Assembly (NCBI RefSeq): GCF_025452235.1
Contig: NZ_CP104965.1
Location: 682,001 to 746,000 of the forward strand
Direction of reading: 5' to 3'
Length of the DNA: 64,000 nt
Origin: Devosia neptuniae
GTDB taxonomy: Bacteria > Pseudomonadota > Alphaproteobacteria > Rhizobiales > Devosiaceae
The notes under the pieces are model-generated. The model was given only the letters and a program-made list of their open reading frames with translations, was not told where the DNA came from and did not search any database. The position numbers were made by a program, and so were the translations under genes. Positions 25,305 to 33,879 of the stretch are shown here, piece after piece. Position 1 is the stretch's first letter, and every line of letters starts with the position of its first letter.

Positions 25305-26138
25305 ATGACATCCATCGCCGACCGCATCGCCGTTTCCACCTGGTCGCTACATCGCATTCTGGGCAGCATTTATCCCCACGACCTGACCACCAACGCCATC
25401 GGCCCCGAAGACCAGCGCTATGGCGACGGCGAAGAACCGCTCCTGGGCCTCCCATCGGTGCTGAGTAACCATGGTTATCACCGGCTGGAACTGGTGTCGT
25501 TCCACCTGCGCAGCCGCGATTCGGTCTATCTGGGAGAGCTGCGCGACCAGCTCAAAGTCTCCGGCGTGACGCTGCAGACGCTGCTGATCGATGCCGGCGA
25601 TATCAGCCATCCCGAACATGGCGCGCGCGATACCAAGTGGATTGCCGGCTGGCTTGAAGTCGCCAACGAATTGGGCGCCGAGAACGCGCGGGTAATCGCC
25701 GGCAAGCAGAAGCCGACCCGCGATGCGCTGGACCGCTCGGTCAAGGCGCTGACCACTTTGGCCGACGGCAATGCCGGCTCCAAGGTGCGGCTGGTGACCG
25801 AGAACTGGTTCGACCTGCTGGCCGAGCCGGCGCATGTGCATTACCTGCTCGACAAGCTGGACGGGCGGGTCGGGCTCCTGGCCGATATGGGCAATTGGAC
25901 CGGCCCGGAGAAATATGCCGATCTGCAATCGATTTTCGGCCGCGCCGAATTGTGCCACGCCAAGGCCAGCTTCATCGATGGCGATCTGGACGAGGCGGAC
26001 TATGGTCTGTGCATCGCTGCCGCGGAAGAGGCCGGATACAAGGGACCCTATACGCTGATTTTCGACAGCGAAGTGCCGGGGGAATGGCACGGGTTGGCGG
26101 CGGAACGGGATTTTGTGACGACGCGGCTGGAGGCATAG
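25305..26138 (+). CDS. Xylose isomerase-like TIM-barrel protein
   Basis: A 277-residue protein of the AP endonuclease 2 / sugar isomerase superfamily. It starts with RIAVSTWSLHRILG, and later has YHRLELVSFHL, VTENWFDLLAEPAH, LLADMGNWTG and CHAKASFIDGD, which hold the usual Glu, Asp and His metal positions around the barrel. Such proteins act as sugar epimerases or isomerases. ATG 25305 (MTSIADRIA) is preferred over a GTG at 25278 because AGGGATC precedes it. It probably works with the lactonase-like neighbour. The exact reaction is unknown. Confidence 0.8.
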   Translation: MTSIADRIAVSTWSLHRILGSIYPHDLTTNAIGPEDQRYGDGEEPLLGLPSVLSNHGYHRLELVSFHLRSRDSVYLGELRDQLKVSGVTLQTLLIDAGDISHPEHGARDTKWIAGWLEVANELGAENARVIAGKQKPTRDALDRSVKALTTLADGNAGSKVRLVTENWFDLLAEPAHVHYLLDKLDGRVGLLADMGNWTGPEKYADLQSIFGRAELCHAKASFIDGDLDEADYGLCIAAAEEAGYKGPYTLIFDSEVPGEWHGLAAERDFVTTRLEA

Positions 26139-26157
26139 CCCCACACTGGGATCGGAG

Positions 26158-26424
26158 TACCCCCTCCTAGCTCCCCCTGATAGCGGGTGTTTACTCGGGA
26201 CTCGCCCCGCCCACGGTGTCACCCCGGCGCAGGCCGGGGCCCATCCTGAGATGCTGCGGCGACAAGGTGTGTGAGCGGGGCGCCGGGATGGTGCTTGTCA
26301 GGCGATCTGGCGGCGAGTTTGGACAGCTCAGGATGGGTCCCGGCCTGCGCCGGGATGACACCGCGTTCTTGAAGGCGTCCAAAGTAAACACTCCCCCTAT
26401 CAGGGGGAGGTTAGGAGGGGGTAT
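26158..26424. repeat. Family C inverted repeat split by a nested element
   Basis: The left half (CCCCTCCTAGCTCCCCCTGA, from 26161) and the right half (AGGGGGAGG then TTAGGAGGGGGTAT, to 26424) are the two arms of a family C repeat such as the one at 7436-7553, but here they are more than 200 bp apart. Between them lies the segment 26187-26391 with its own terminal inverted repeats. The arrangement looks like a repeat interrupted by a smaller insertion. Confidence 0.65.
26187..26391. mobile_element. Candidate MITE-like nested element (about 205 bp)
   Basis: The segment begins GTGTTTACT (26187-26195) and ends AGTAAACAC (26383-26391), a perfect 9-bp terminal inverted repeat. Inside, 36-bp arms at 26215-26250 and 26327-26362 are reverse complements at 34 of 36 positions and hold GC hairpins of the family B type next to GGTGTC/GACACC. 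No open frame with transposase features is present. Size, ends and position inside another repeat suggest a non-autonomous insertion or a composite REP element. No clear target duplication is seen. Confidence 0.45.
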
Positions 26425-26427
26425 CCC

Positions 26428-27806
26428 CTATTCCAACGGCTTCAAATCCGCCAACAGCGTCGGGATTAGCTCCGTCACCGTGGGATGAATATGCACCGCA
26501 TGCATCATCGTCTTGTAGCTGAGCCCCCCGCCATCAATTGCAGCAGCGAGTGCACGATCTCGTCTCCGCCGATGCCCAGGATCGAGGCCCCAAGCACCTG
26601 TTCGCTCTCCGCATCGACCAGCACTTTCATCAGGCCCTGGGTTTCCCCGCGCTCCTTGGCGCGGCTGACGCGTGACATGGGCATGGTGCCCATCAGCACT
26701 TTGCGGCCCAGCTTGCGGGCCTCGGCCTCGGTGATGCCGATCCGGCCCAGCGGCGGGTCGATGAACAGGCCATAGACCGGAATGCGATTGGCGATGGACC
26801 GGCTGCCGCCATCGATCACATTGTCCGCGACAATCTCGAAATCATTATAGGACGTATGGGTAAAGGCGCCGCGCCCATTGATGTCGCCCATGGCCCAGAT
26901 GCCCTTGACCTTGGTGCGCAGGTGATCGTCGACCGGGATATAGCCGCGCTTATCGGTTTCAATGCCGGCGGCGGCAAGGTTGAGATCGGCCGAATTGGGA
27001 GTGCGGCCCAGAGCGATCAGCAAATGGCTGGCTTCGACCGAGGACAGCCGCCCACCGGTATCGAGCGAGAGCAGCACGCCATTGCCGGCCCGGGCCACCG
27101 CCTGCACATTGGTGTTGAACAGGAAGGTGACGCCATCGGCCTCGACGATTTCGCGGATCGAGGCCGAGATATCCTCATCCTCACGGGCGGCGGGGCGCGG
27201 GCCGCGCTCGATCACCGTGACCTTGGCGCCGAAGCGGGCATACATCTGGGCGAATTCGAGCCCGATATAGCTGGCGCCGGCGATGAACAGATGGCTCGGC
27301 AGCGTGTCGAGATCCATCATGGTCGTATTGGTAAGATAGGGGACTTTATCGAGGCCCGGCCAATCGGGAATGCTCGCCTTGGCGCCGGTATTGATGAAAA
27401 TCTGCGGCGCGGTCAGCGTGTGGCCATTGACCGATATTTCAGTGGGCGAAACGAAACTGCCCGAACCCTTGATATAGTCGAGCATTTCGAGGCTCCCCAG
27501 CCAATCGGTCAGGCTTTTGACCGAGGCCCCCACCACCTTGTCCTTGCGCGCCTTGACCGCCTTCATGTCCACAGTGACCGGCCCTTTGACGACCACGCCG
27601 AAATCCTTGGCGTGGCGCGCGCTCCAGGCGGCGCGGGCACTGGCGACCAGGGTTTTGGTCGGCGTGCAGCCATCGTTGACGCAGGTGCCGCCCAGATGCT
27701 CGCGCTCGATCAGCGCGGTCTTGCGCCCCGTGCCGGCAAGCCTGGCGGCAAGGAAAGGGCCGGACTGACCGGCGCCGATAATGATGGCATCGAATTGTTC
27801 GGACAT
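26428..27806 (-). pseudogene. Mercuric reductase-like flavin disulfide oxidoreductase, frameshifted near C-terminus
   Basis: A class I pyridine nucleotide-disulfide oxidoreductase: FAD motif IIIGAGQSGPFLAARL, redox pair in GGTCVNDGCTPTK, second dinucleotide site IAGASYIGLEFA and FAD motif GIWAMGDING. The reading frame from ATG 27806 runs to a TGA at 26505 and ends in MAGGSATRR. In another frame, from a six-G run (C on the plus strand, 26524-26529), the sequence continues with LSYKTMMHAVHIHPTVTELI and then PTLLADLKPLE to a TAG at 26428. This is the normal family C-terminus with the HIHPT active-site His. One base lost, or two gained, in the G run explains it. It may be a true mutation or a sequencing error. 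Redox substrate unknown. Confidence 0.8.
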
Positions 27807-27942
27807 GGCCGCCGCACCCCCACAGTCGAGCCAAGCTTATGGCGGAGTTGGCAAAGACGCCAGTGGGTGAACGGGCCGGCAATCGTCGCTGGTGTGCGCT
27901 CAACGCTTGACGAACCGCCCCCAAACCGGCGAACACCGCCCC

Positions 27943-29454
27943 ATGAGCTTGCTTTCCCTCAAAGACGTGACCAAGGCCTATGGCGGCGTTCCGGCCCTTA
28001 GGGGTGTGGACCTCGACATTGCGCCGGGCGAAATTCACGCGTTGATGGGCGAAAACGGCGCCGGCAAATCCACGCTGATCAAAATTCTGGCCGGTGTCGT
28101 TTCTCCCGACCGCGCCGCTATCAGCCTCGACGGCAAGCCAGTTCATATCGACAGCGCCCAGCAGGCCCATCGCCTGGGCCTGCGCTTCATCCACCAGGAA
28201 TTCAACGTCGTCCCCGCCCTGTCGGTGGCCGAAAACATCTTCATGGGCCGCGCCTATCCGCGCCGCGCCGGCGTGTTCGTCGATTGGAAAAAGCTCAACA
28301 CCGCTGCACAGGCAACCCTGCTCAAGCTGGGCATCACCCATATCGATCCCCGTCAGAAGCTCGGCACGTTGACCCTGGGCGATCAGATGCTGGTGCGCAT
28401 TTCCAGCGCCTTTGTCGGCGAAGCCGGCGCTCCCGCCCGCCTTTATGTGCTGGACGAACCCACCGCTGCCCTCACGTCAGAGGAATCCGAACGCCTCTTC
28501 ACCGTGCTCCGCGAACTCCGTTTGCAGGGCGCTTCGGTGCTTTACGTCTCCCATCGCCTCGACGAGATTATGACCATTTGCGACAAGGCCACCGTCATCC
28601 GCGACGGCCGCAGCGTCGATACCGGCAAAATCGCTGACATCACCCATGACGACCTGGTCGCCCTGATGATCGGCCGCCGCGTCGAGGAAGCCTATCCGCG
28701 CCAGCTCACCCCGCCGCAAGACCACATCATCTTCACCGCCACCAACCTCACCATTCGCGGTCGCCCCCCCATCTCCCTCGCGGTCCATGCCGGGGAAATC
28801 CTGGGTCTGGCCGGTATCGCCAATGCCGGTCAGCGCGAAGTGCTGCGCGCCCTGTTCGGCGACCTCGCCCCCGCGAGTGGCACCATGGGCCTGGCCGGTC
28901 ACGCCTATCGCCCGCGCAGCCCCGCCGATGCCTGGCGCGCCGGCATTGCCTATATCCCGCGCGAGCGGCGCTCGGAGGGGCTGATCCTCTCCCGCCCGAT
29001 TTTCGAAAACACCACCCTGCCCCACCTCAAGGCGCAAAGCCGCTGGGGCACCTTCCTCATGCCCCGCCGCGAACGCCGCCTCACCGAGGAACGCGGCCAG
29101 CTCGTCCGCCTCAAATCCGCCGGGCCGAACCAGCGCGCCCGTGAACTCAGCGGCGGCAATCAGCAGAAGGTGGTTTTCGCCAAGGCCCTGGTCGGCGATC
29201 CGCGCCTGCTGCTGCTCGACGAGCCCACCCGCGGCGTCGATGTCGGCGCCAAATTCGATATCTATAGTGTGATCCGCGAAATGGCCGCCCGCGGCATGGC
29301 GGTCATCCTGGTCTCGTCCGACCTGCCCGAATTGCTCGGCATGGCCGACCGCATCGCCGTGATGCGCGATGGGGCCATTACCGATATCGTCGCGGCATCA
29401 GCACTGAGCGAAGAAATGCTCATCAACCTCACCTATGGTCGCGCTCAAGGGTAA
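27943..29454 (+). CDS. Sugar-type ABC transporter ATP-binding protein (two ATPase domains)
   Basis: A 503-residue RbsA/MglA-type protein with two fused ATPase domains. The N-terminal one has Walker A GENGAGKST, a weak signature (TLTLGDQMLVRIS) and Walker B LYVLDEPTAAL. The C-terminal one has the usual degenerate Walker A (GIANAGQREVL), a good signature LSGGNQQKVVFAKAL and Walker B LLLLDEPTRGVDVGAK. It powers import of a monosaccharide or related solute through the permease encoded next. ATG 27943 is chosen because homology to the family begins there. No periplasmic binding protein gene is adjacent. Confidence 0.9.
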   Translation: MSLLSLKDVTKAYGGVPALRGVDLDIAPGEIHALMGENGAGKSTLIKILAGVVSPDRAAISLDGKPVHIDSAQQAHRLGLRFIHQEFNVVPALSVAENIFMGRAYPRRAGVFVDWKKLNTAAQATLLKLGITHIDPRQKLGTLTLGDQMLVRISSAFVGEAGAPARLYVLDEPTAALTSEESERLFTVLRELRLQGASVLYVSHRLDEIMTICDKATVIRDGRSVDTGKIADITHDDLVALMIGRRVEEAYPRQLTPPQDHIIFTATNLTIRGRPPISLAVHAGEILGLAGIANAGQREVLRALFGDLAPASGTMGLAGHAYRPRSPADAWRAGIAYIPRERRSEGLILSRPIFENTTLPHLKAQSRWGTFLMPRRERRLTEERGQLVRLKSAGPNQRARELSGGNQQKVVFAKALVGDPRLLLLDEPTRGVDVGAKFDIYSVIREMAARGMAVILVSSDLPELLGMADRIAVMRDGAITDIVAASALSEEMLINLTYGRAQG

Positions 29455-29458
29455 CAGT

Positions 29459-30427
29459 GTGTTAACATTACTTCGCCGTTACGGCACGCTTATCGGCTGC
29501 GCAGCGATCCTGATTTTCTTCTGGGTCAGCCTGCCCGATACCTTCATGACCGCGCGCAACTGGCTCAATATCAGCCAGCAATTGTCCATGCTGATCGTGG
29601 TCGCCGCCGGCATGACCATCGTCATGGTGATGGGCGATTTCGACCTCAGCGTCGGCTCGATGGCCAGCCTTGCCGGCATTGTCGTCGCGGTGCTTTTCAC
29701 CTTCGACATTCCGGTCTGGGCCGCGGTTTCCCTCGCTTTATTGGTGGGCCTGGCGGGTGGCGCCATCAATGGCGCACTGATCAGTTTCATCGGCATCCTG
29801 CCCTTTGTCGCCACCCTTGCCACCCTCACCATGTTCTCCGGCGCCGCCTTCGTCGTCAGCGGCGGCAAGACCATTTCGGGCCGCGCCATCCCCGAGGATT
29901 TTTCCCAATTTTCCCGTGGGGGCATAGGTTTAGGCGAATGGGGCGGCGTCGCCGTCAGCATCCCCAATCTCACCATCCTGGCCCTCGCCGTGGTCGTTGT
30001 GGTCTGGGTCCTGCTCGAGCAAACCACCTTTGGCCGCCGCCTCTATGCCATTGGCGGCAATAGCGAAGCCGCCCATTTGAGCGGCGTTGCCGTGCGCAAA
30101 CTCAAGCTCATCGCCTTCGCCCTCACCGGCAGCACGGCGGCGCTCGCCGGCATCATGTATGCCAGCCGCGTCGCCTCGGCCAATCCCACCCAGGGCTCCA
30201 GCCTCATGCTCAACGCCATTGCCGGCGTGTTCCTCGGCTCGACCCTCAGCGAACACGGCGAGCCGCGCATTCTCGCGACAATTGTCGGCGTCCTCATCCT
30301 GGGCGTGCTCGACAATGGCCTGACCCAAATGAGCGTCGACAGCTATGTCAGGCAAATCCTGGTTGGCGGCATCATCATCCTCGCCGTCTCGGCCAGCTCC
30401 CTCACCAAGCGCCTGCGCAGCCGATGA
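29459..30427 (+). CDS. Sugar-type ABC transporter permease (RbsC-like)
   Basis: A 322-residue inner-membrane permease of the BPD_transp_2 family with about ten hydrophobic segments. MTIVMVMGDFDLSVGSMASL and the EAA-like loop region GRRLYAIGGNSEAAHLSGV are typical of ribose/xylose-type permeases. The GTG at 29459 follows CAAGGG by seven bases; an ATG at 29435 inside the preceding gene is the alternative. It is translationally close to the ATPase gene and overlaps the nitroreductase start by four bases. The partner binding protein must be encoded elsewhere or be absent. Confidence 0.88.
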   Translation: MLTLLRRYGTLIGCAAILIFFWVSLPDTFMTARNWLNISQQLSMLIVVAAGMTIVMVMGDFDLSVGSMASLAGIVVAVLFTFDIPVWAAVSLALLVGLAGGAINGALISFIGILPFVATLATLTMFSGAAFVVSGGKTISGRAIPEDFSQFSRGGIGLGEWGGVAVSIPNLTILALAVVVVVWVLLEQTTFGRRLYAIGGNSEAAHLSGVAVRKLKLIAFALTGSTAALAGIMYASRVASANPTQGSSLMLNAIAGVFLGSTLSEHGEPRILATIVGVLILGVLDNGLTQMSVDSYVRQILVGGIIILAVSASSLTKRLRSR

Positions 30428-31026
30428 GCCTTTTCCCCAACGAAGCGGCCCTCCGCCTGCTCGAAACCCGCCGCTCGGTGCCCACCAGCCAATTGGCCGA
30501 ACCCGCGCCGAGTGATGCGGAACTCGCCCGCATCCTCACCATCGCTACACGCGTCCCCGATCACGGCGCGCTCAGCCCCTGGCGCTTCATCGTCTTTTCC
30601 GGCGACGCCCGCCACCAGGTCGGCCAGCGCCTCTCCGCTGTCTATCGCCTTGAAAAACAAGACATGTCGCCCGAGCGCCTCGAGAAATTCGCTGACATCA
30701 TGACCCGCGTTTTCACCTATGCGCCGCTGGTCATCCTCATCGTCTCCAGCCCCGCGCCCGACGCCAAGATCGCCTTGCTCGAACAGGAACTCTCTGCCGG
30801 CGCCGTGGCCATGAACCTGCTCAACGCCAGTCATGCCAGCGGCTATGGCGCGATCCTTCTCACCGGCTGGGCCGCCGAAAGCCGCAGTGCCGCTGCTATC
30901 TATGGCCTAGCCCCCCACGAGCACATTGCCGGCATCGTCCATATCGGCACTGCCACAGATATCCCCGCCGACCGAGCCCGACCTAAACTGGCGGACCTGG
31001 TCACCCATTGGACCGCCCCGGAATGA
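30424..31026 (+). CDS. Nitroreductase-family flavoprotein (YdjA-like)
   Basis: A 200-residue FMN-dependent NAD(P)H oxidoreductase. The N-terminal LLETRRSVPTSQL holds the FMN-phosphate-binding Arg, RVPDHGALSPWRFIVF is the second flavin contact, and ASGYGAILLTGW the third. Length and motifs fit the short YdjA subfamily. It may reduce nitro compounds, quinones or flavins; the physiological substrate is unknown. Its ATG overlaps the stop of the sugar permease, suggesting co-translation rather than a shared pathway. Confidence 0.88.
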   Translation: MSLFPNEAALRLLETRRSVPTSQLAEPAPSDAELARILTIATRVPDHGALSPWRFIVFSGDARHQVGQRLSAVYRLEKQDMSPERLEKFADIMTRVFTYAPLVILIVSSPAPDAKIALLEQELSAGAVAMNLLNASHASGYGAILLTGWAAESRSAAAIYGLAPHEHIAGIVHIGTATDIPADRARPKLADLVTHWTAPE

Positions 31027-31085
31027 CACCGCGCGGCGGTTCAGATAAAGCAAATCCATCCGCGACCAACGCGAAAGTGCCTGCC

Positions 31086-32060
31086 ATGACCTCCGCCGCC
31101 GTCACTGTCGAAGATGTGCGCGCCACCTATGGCACCAAAGCCGCGCTTGATGGCGTCAGCCTCACCATTCCGCGGGGCTCCAGCTTCGCCCTGCTCGGCC
31201 CCAATGGCGCAGGCAAAACCACGCTGGTCAACATCCTGTGCACCCTGCGCCGCCCCGATGGCGGCCGCGCCGTGGTCGCGGGGGCCGATGTCGTGCGCCA
31301 GCCGACCAAGGCCCGCCGCTCCATTGGCGTCGTGTTCCAGGATTCAAGCCTCGATGACCGCCTCAGCGCCTGGGAAAATCTCGAATTCCATGGCCTGGTC
31401 TATGGCCTTGCGCCAAAAGTCCGCCGGGAGCGCAGCGCCGCCGTACTGGCTTTGGTGGAACTCGAAGACTGGCGCGACGAGATCGTGCGCAGCTTTTCCG
31501 GCGGCATGCGCCGGCGCCTCGAAATCGCCCGCGCTTTGCTGCACGAGCCCGAAATCCTCTTTCTCGACGAGCCTACGGTGGGCCTCGACGCGCAGACGCG
31601 CCAGCGCATCTGGCAATATCTGGACCAGCTCCGCCGCGAGCGCGAACTGACGGTGCTCACCACCACCCATTACATCGAAGAAGTCGAAAGCGCCGACATG
31701 GTCTGCATCATCGACCACGGCAAGATCATTGCCCAGGCGCCGCCCGACGACCTCAAGGCACAGTATGGCACGCGCTGGCTGCATATCCTGCCCCGCGACG
31801 CCGCCGCCACGGCAGCAATCCTCGCGCGCTATCCAAATGCCCAGCCACTGGGCAGCCATAGCCTGGCCCTCCCCGCCGACGAGAATGCCGTCACCGACGC
31901 TTTTCTTGCCGAATTCCGCGACAGCCTGTCCGAAGTCCGCTTTCAGGAACCGACGCTTGAAAGCGTCTTCCTCTCCCTCACCGGCCGCGAATTGCGCGAC
32001 CGGGCCGATGGCCAGCGCGATGCCGAAAAGGCCGCCGGCAAGCGCGGAGGCCGCCGATGA
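31086..32060 (+). CDS. ABC-2 transporter ATP-binding protein of the quinoprotein module
   Basis: A 324-residue ATPase of the DrrA/CcmA type: Walker A GPNGAGKTTLVN, Q-loop VVFQDSSLDDRLS, signature FSGGMRRRLEIARALL, Walker B ILFLDEPTVGLDAQ and switch His in TTTHYIEEV, followed by a ~90-residue C-terminal regulatory extension. With the next gene it forms a complete ABC-2 exporter. Similar exporter pairs (the Ped genes of Pseudomonas) accompany PQQ-dependent alcohol dehydrogenases, and a PQQ dehydrogenase gene lies 2.5 kb downstream here. ATG 31086 is preferred because the family match starts right after it, although its ribosome site is weak. Confidence 0.85.
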   Translation: MTSAAVTVEDVRATYGTKAALDGVSLTIPRGSSFALLGPNGAGKTTLVNILCTLRRPDGGRAVVAGADVVRQPTKARRSIGVVFQDSSLDDRLSAWENLEFHGLVYGLAPKVRRERSAAVLALVELEDWRDEIVRSFSGGMRRRLEIARALLHEPEILFLDEPTVGLDAQTRQRIWQYLDQLRRERELTVLTTTHYIEEVESADMVCIIDHGKIIAQAPPDDLKAQYGTRWLHILPRDAAATAAILARYPNAQPLGSHSLALPADENAVTDAFLAEFRDSLSEVRFQEPTLESVFLSLTGRELRDRADGQRDAEKAAGKRGGRR

Positions 32061-32869
32061 GCAGTCCCATCATTCTCATGCGCGGCGTCTATGGCGTCTG
32101 GCTGCGCGAAATCATGCGCGCCACCCGCGACCGCGGCCAGATGATCGGCGGCGTCAGCCGGCCATTGATCTGGCTGCTGATTCTGGGCGTCGGCCTCAAT
32201 CCCTATTTTCGTGGCGAGGTCTATGGGGAGGTGCGCTACGTCATCCCCTATACCTATCTGCAGTTCCTCTTCCCCGCCGTCATCGTGCTCAACATCATGT
32301 ATACCTCGATCCAGTTTGCCGTTTCGGTGATCTGGGATCGTGAATTCGGGTTCCTGCGCGAAGTGTTGGTCTCCCCCATGCCCCGCGCGCTGATCCTTCT
32401 CGGCAAGGTGCTGGGCGGCAGCACCGTCGCCATGATCCATGGTGGGCTCGTGCTGATCCTGGCCCGCTTTGCCGATGTCACGCTGAGCCTGGAACAAATG
32501 GCCATGGCGCTTGGCCTCATGTTCGTTCTGGCCTTTGGCCTCACCTGTTTCGGCGTGGTGCTCGCCGCCCGGGTGCGCAGCTTTGAAGGCTTTGGCGTTT
32601 TCTCCAACACCATCATTCTGCCGCTGTATTTCACCTCATCCTCGGTGTTCCCGCTCGATCCAGCGCTGACCCGCACCCAGACCGCCACCGCCTACCCCGA
32701 ATGGCTGGTGTTCCTGGTGCAGATCAATCCGATCACCTATGCGGTCGATGCCCTGCGTGGCGTTGTCATCGGCTTCAACCAGTTCCCCGCCATCTATGGC
32801 CCCGCTGTCATCTGCACCATGGCCGTGGTGTTCTTCATCATGGCGCTGATCGATTTCGGCCGCTCATGA
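32057..32869 (+). CDS. ABC-2 transporter permease (PedC-like)
   Basis: A 270-residue inner-membrane permease with about six segments. It shows WLREIMRATRDRGQMIGGVS at the N-terminus, SVIWDREFGFLREVLVSPMP in the conserved ABC-2 loop and NPITYAVDALRG near the C-terminus. Its ATG overlaps the stop of the ATPase gene and its own stop overlaps the next start, so the three genes are translationally linked. The overall pattern matches the permease linked with PQQ alcohol dehydrogenases (PedC). The transported compound is unknown; an alcohol-derived toxin or a cofactor are both conceivable. Confidence 0.85.
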   Translation: MSSPIILMRGVYGVWLREIMRATRDRGQMIGGVSRPLIWLLILGVGLNPYFRGEVYGEVRYVIPYTYLQFLFPAVIVLNIMYTSIQFAVSVIWDREFGFLREVLVSPMPRALILLGKVLGGSTVAMIHGGLVLILARFADVTLSLEQMAMALGLMFVLAFGLTCFGVVLAARVRSFEGFGVFSNTIILPLYFTSSSVFPLDPALTRTQTATAYPEWLVFLVQINPITYAVDALRGVVIGFNQFPAIYGPAVICTMAVVFFIMALIDFGRS

Positions 32870-33687
32870 CCGCCAAGCGCCCGCATCGCTGGCTGCAGGC
32901 CGGGCTCAATATCGCCTTCATCGCGGCTCTGCTCACCGCCATCAGCTTCCTGCCGCCCGACACTTCGCTGGCCGACAGGCAAAAAGCGGGTGTGCTCAAG
33001 GTTTGCGTGCCGGCAAGCTATCCCCCGCTGATCACCGGCAATCCGGCCGAGCCCGGTTACGATGCTGAACTGGTGGCGGCCATTGCTGGGGAGTTGGGCC
33101 TTAGGTTGACGCTCAACACGCTGCCAGCCATCGGGCAGGATTTCAATCCGCGCAACTGGTTCCTCACCCGGGCGCAATGCGATCTTGTCGCGGGTGGGGT
33201 GGCCGATACAGCGCAGACGCGCGGGTTCCTGCAGACCATTCCCACCGATGCCGAAACCGGCTGGGTCGGCATCTCGGCCAATGGCGCCATGCCTGCCTCG
33301 GGCAGCGCTGTCGGCGTATTGCCCGGCACGTCCGGCCTCGATCGCCTCGCGCTATCGACCTGGCTACGGCAGCAAGGCCTGCGCGCCCAATTGCTGCGCA
33401 GCCCGGCCCAACTCCAGTCCTCGCTCGAAAGCGGCGCCATCGACGCCGCCATCACGGAGCGATTCGTTGCGGGAACGATCGATTTGAAAGAAAATACGTT
33501 CGGATTGTTCTGGTTACCCGAAAGCATCTTTCCACATTATCGAATGGCGCTTGGCCTGTGGAAGGGTGATCAGACGCTCAAGCGGGCGGTCGCCAACGCG
33601 TTGGACAACCTAGCGAAAACCGGTGCTTTGACCGCCCTGGAAGAGCGTTACGGACTGGGCGGGACGATAGCTTCCGCCGCGGAATAA
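32866..33687 (+). CDS. Quinoprotein-associated periplasmic binding protein-like protein (MxaJ-like)
   Basis: A 273-residue protein of the family 3 extracellular solute-binding fold. An N-terminal hydrophobic segment (NIAFIAALLTAISFLPPD) serves as signal or anchor, followed by VLKVCVPASYPPLI, EPGYDAELVAAIAGELGL and RAQCDLVAGGVADTAQTRGF. Proteins of this sort recur beside PQQ dehydrogenases (MxaJ/XoxJ and relatives), where they are thought to assist the enzyme rather than feed an importer. Its start overlaps the permease stop. It ends 192 bp before the cytochrome c gene. It is distinct from the second MxaJ-like gene at 36436. Confidence 0.8.
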   Translation: MTAKRPHRWLQAGLNIAFIAALLTAISFLPPDTSLADRQKAGVLKVCVPASYPPLITGNPAEPGYDAELVAAIAGELGLRLTLNTLPAIGQDFNPRNWFLTRAQCDLVAGGVADTAQTRGFLQTIPTDAETGWVGISANGAMPASGSAVGVLPGTSGLDRLALSTWLRQQGLRAQLLRSPAQLQSSLESGAIDAAITERFVAGTIDLKENTFGLFWLPESIFPHYRMALGLWKGDQTLKRAVANALDNLAKTGALTALEERYGLGGTIASAAE

Positions 33688-33763
33688 TGTTCACGCATAG
33701 CACTTTAAGCGCCTAAATATGGCCACGAAACCGCCCTGCAGTGGACGGATTTGACCAAAGTGT

Positions 33764-33858
33764 CATTGTGCTTTCGTGCCGCATGTGTAACGGTGGCGCA
33801 TCACAATGAACCCCAGCGTTAACCGACTGAAGGCTAACGCCTTTTCGCATTGTGCTTT
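33764..33858 (+). promoter_or_regulatory. Putative control region upstream of the cytochrome c-PQQ dehydrogenase genes
   Basis: The 192-bp gap holds an 11-bp direct repeat CATTGTGCTTT at 33764-33774 and 33848-33858, exactly 84 bp apart (about eight helical turns). An imperfect hairpin, GCGTTAACC (33816-33824) and GGCTAACGC (33832-33840), lies between them, followed by CTTTT. The repeats could be activator sites. The hairpin could be a weak terminator of the ABC genes or another operator. All of this is inferred from pattern only. Confidence 0.35.
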
Positions 33859-33879
33859 ACAACTCATTGGGAGGGTACC

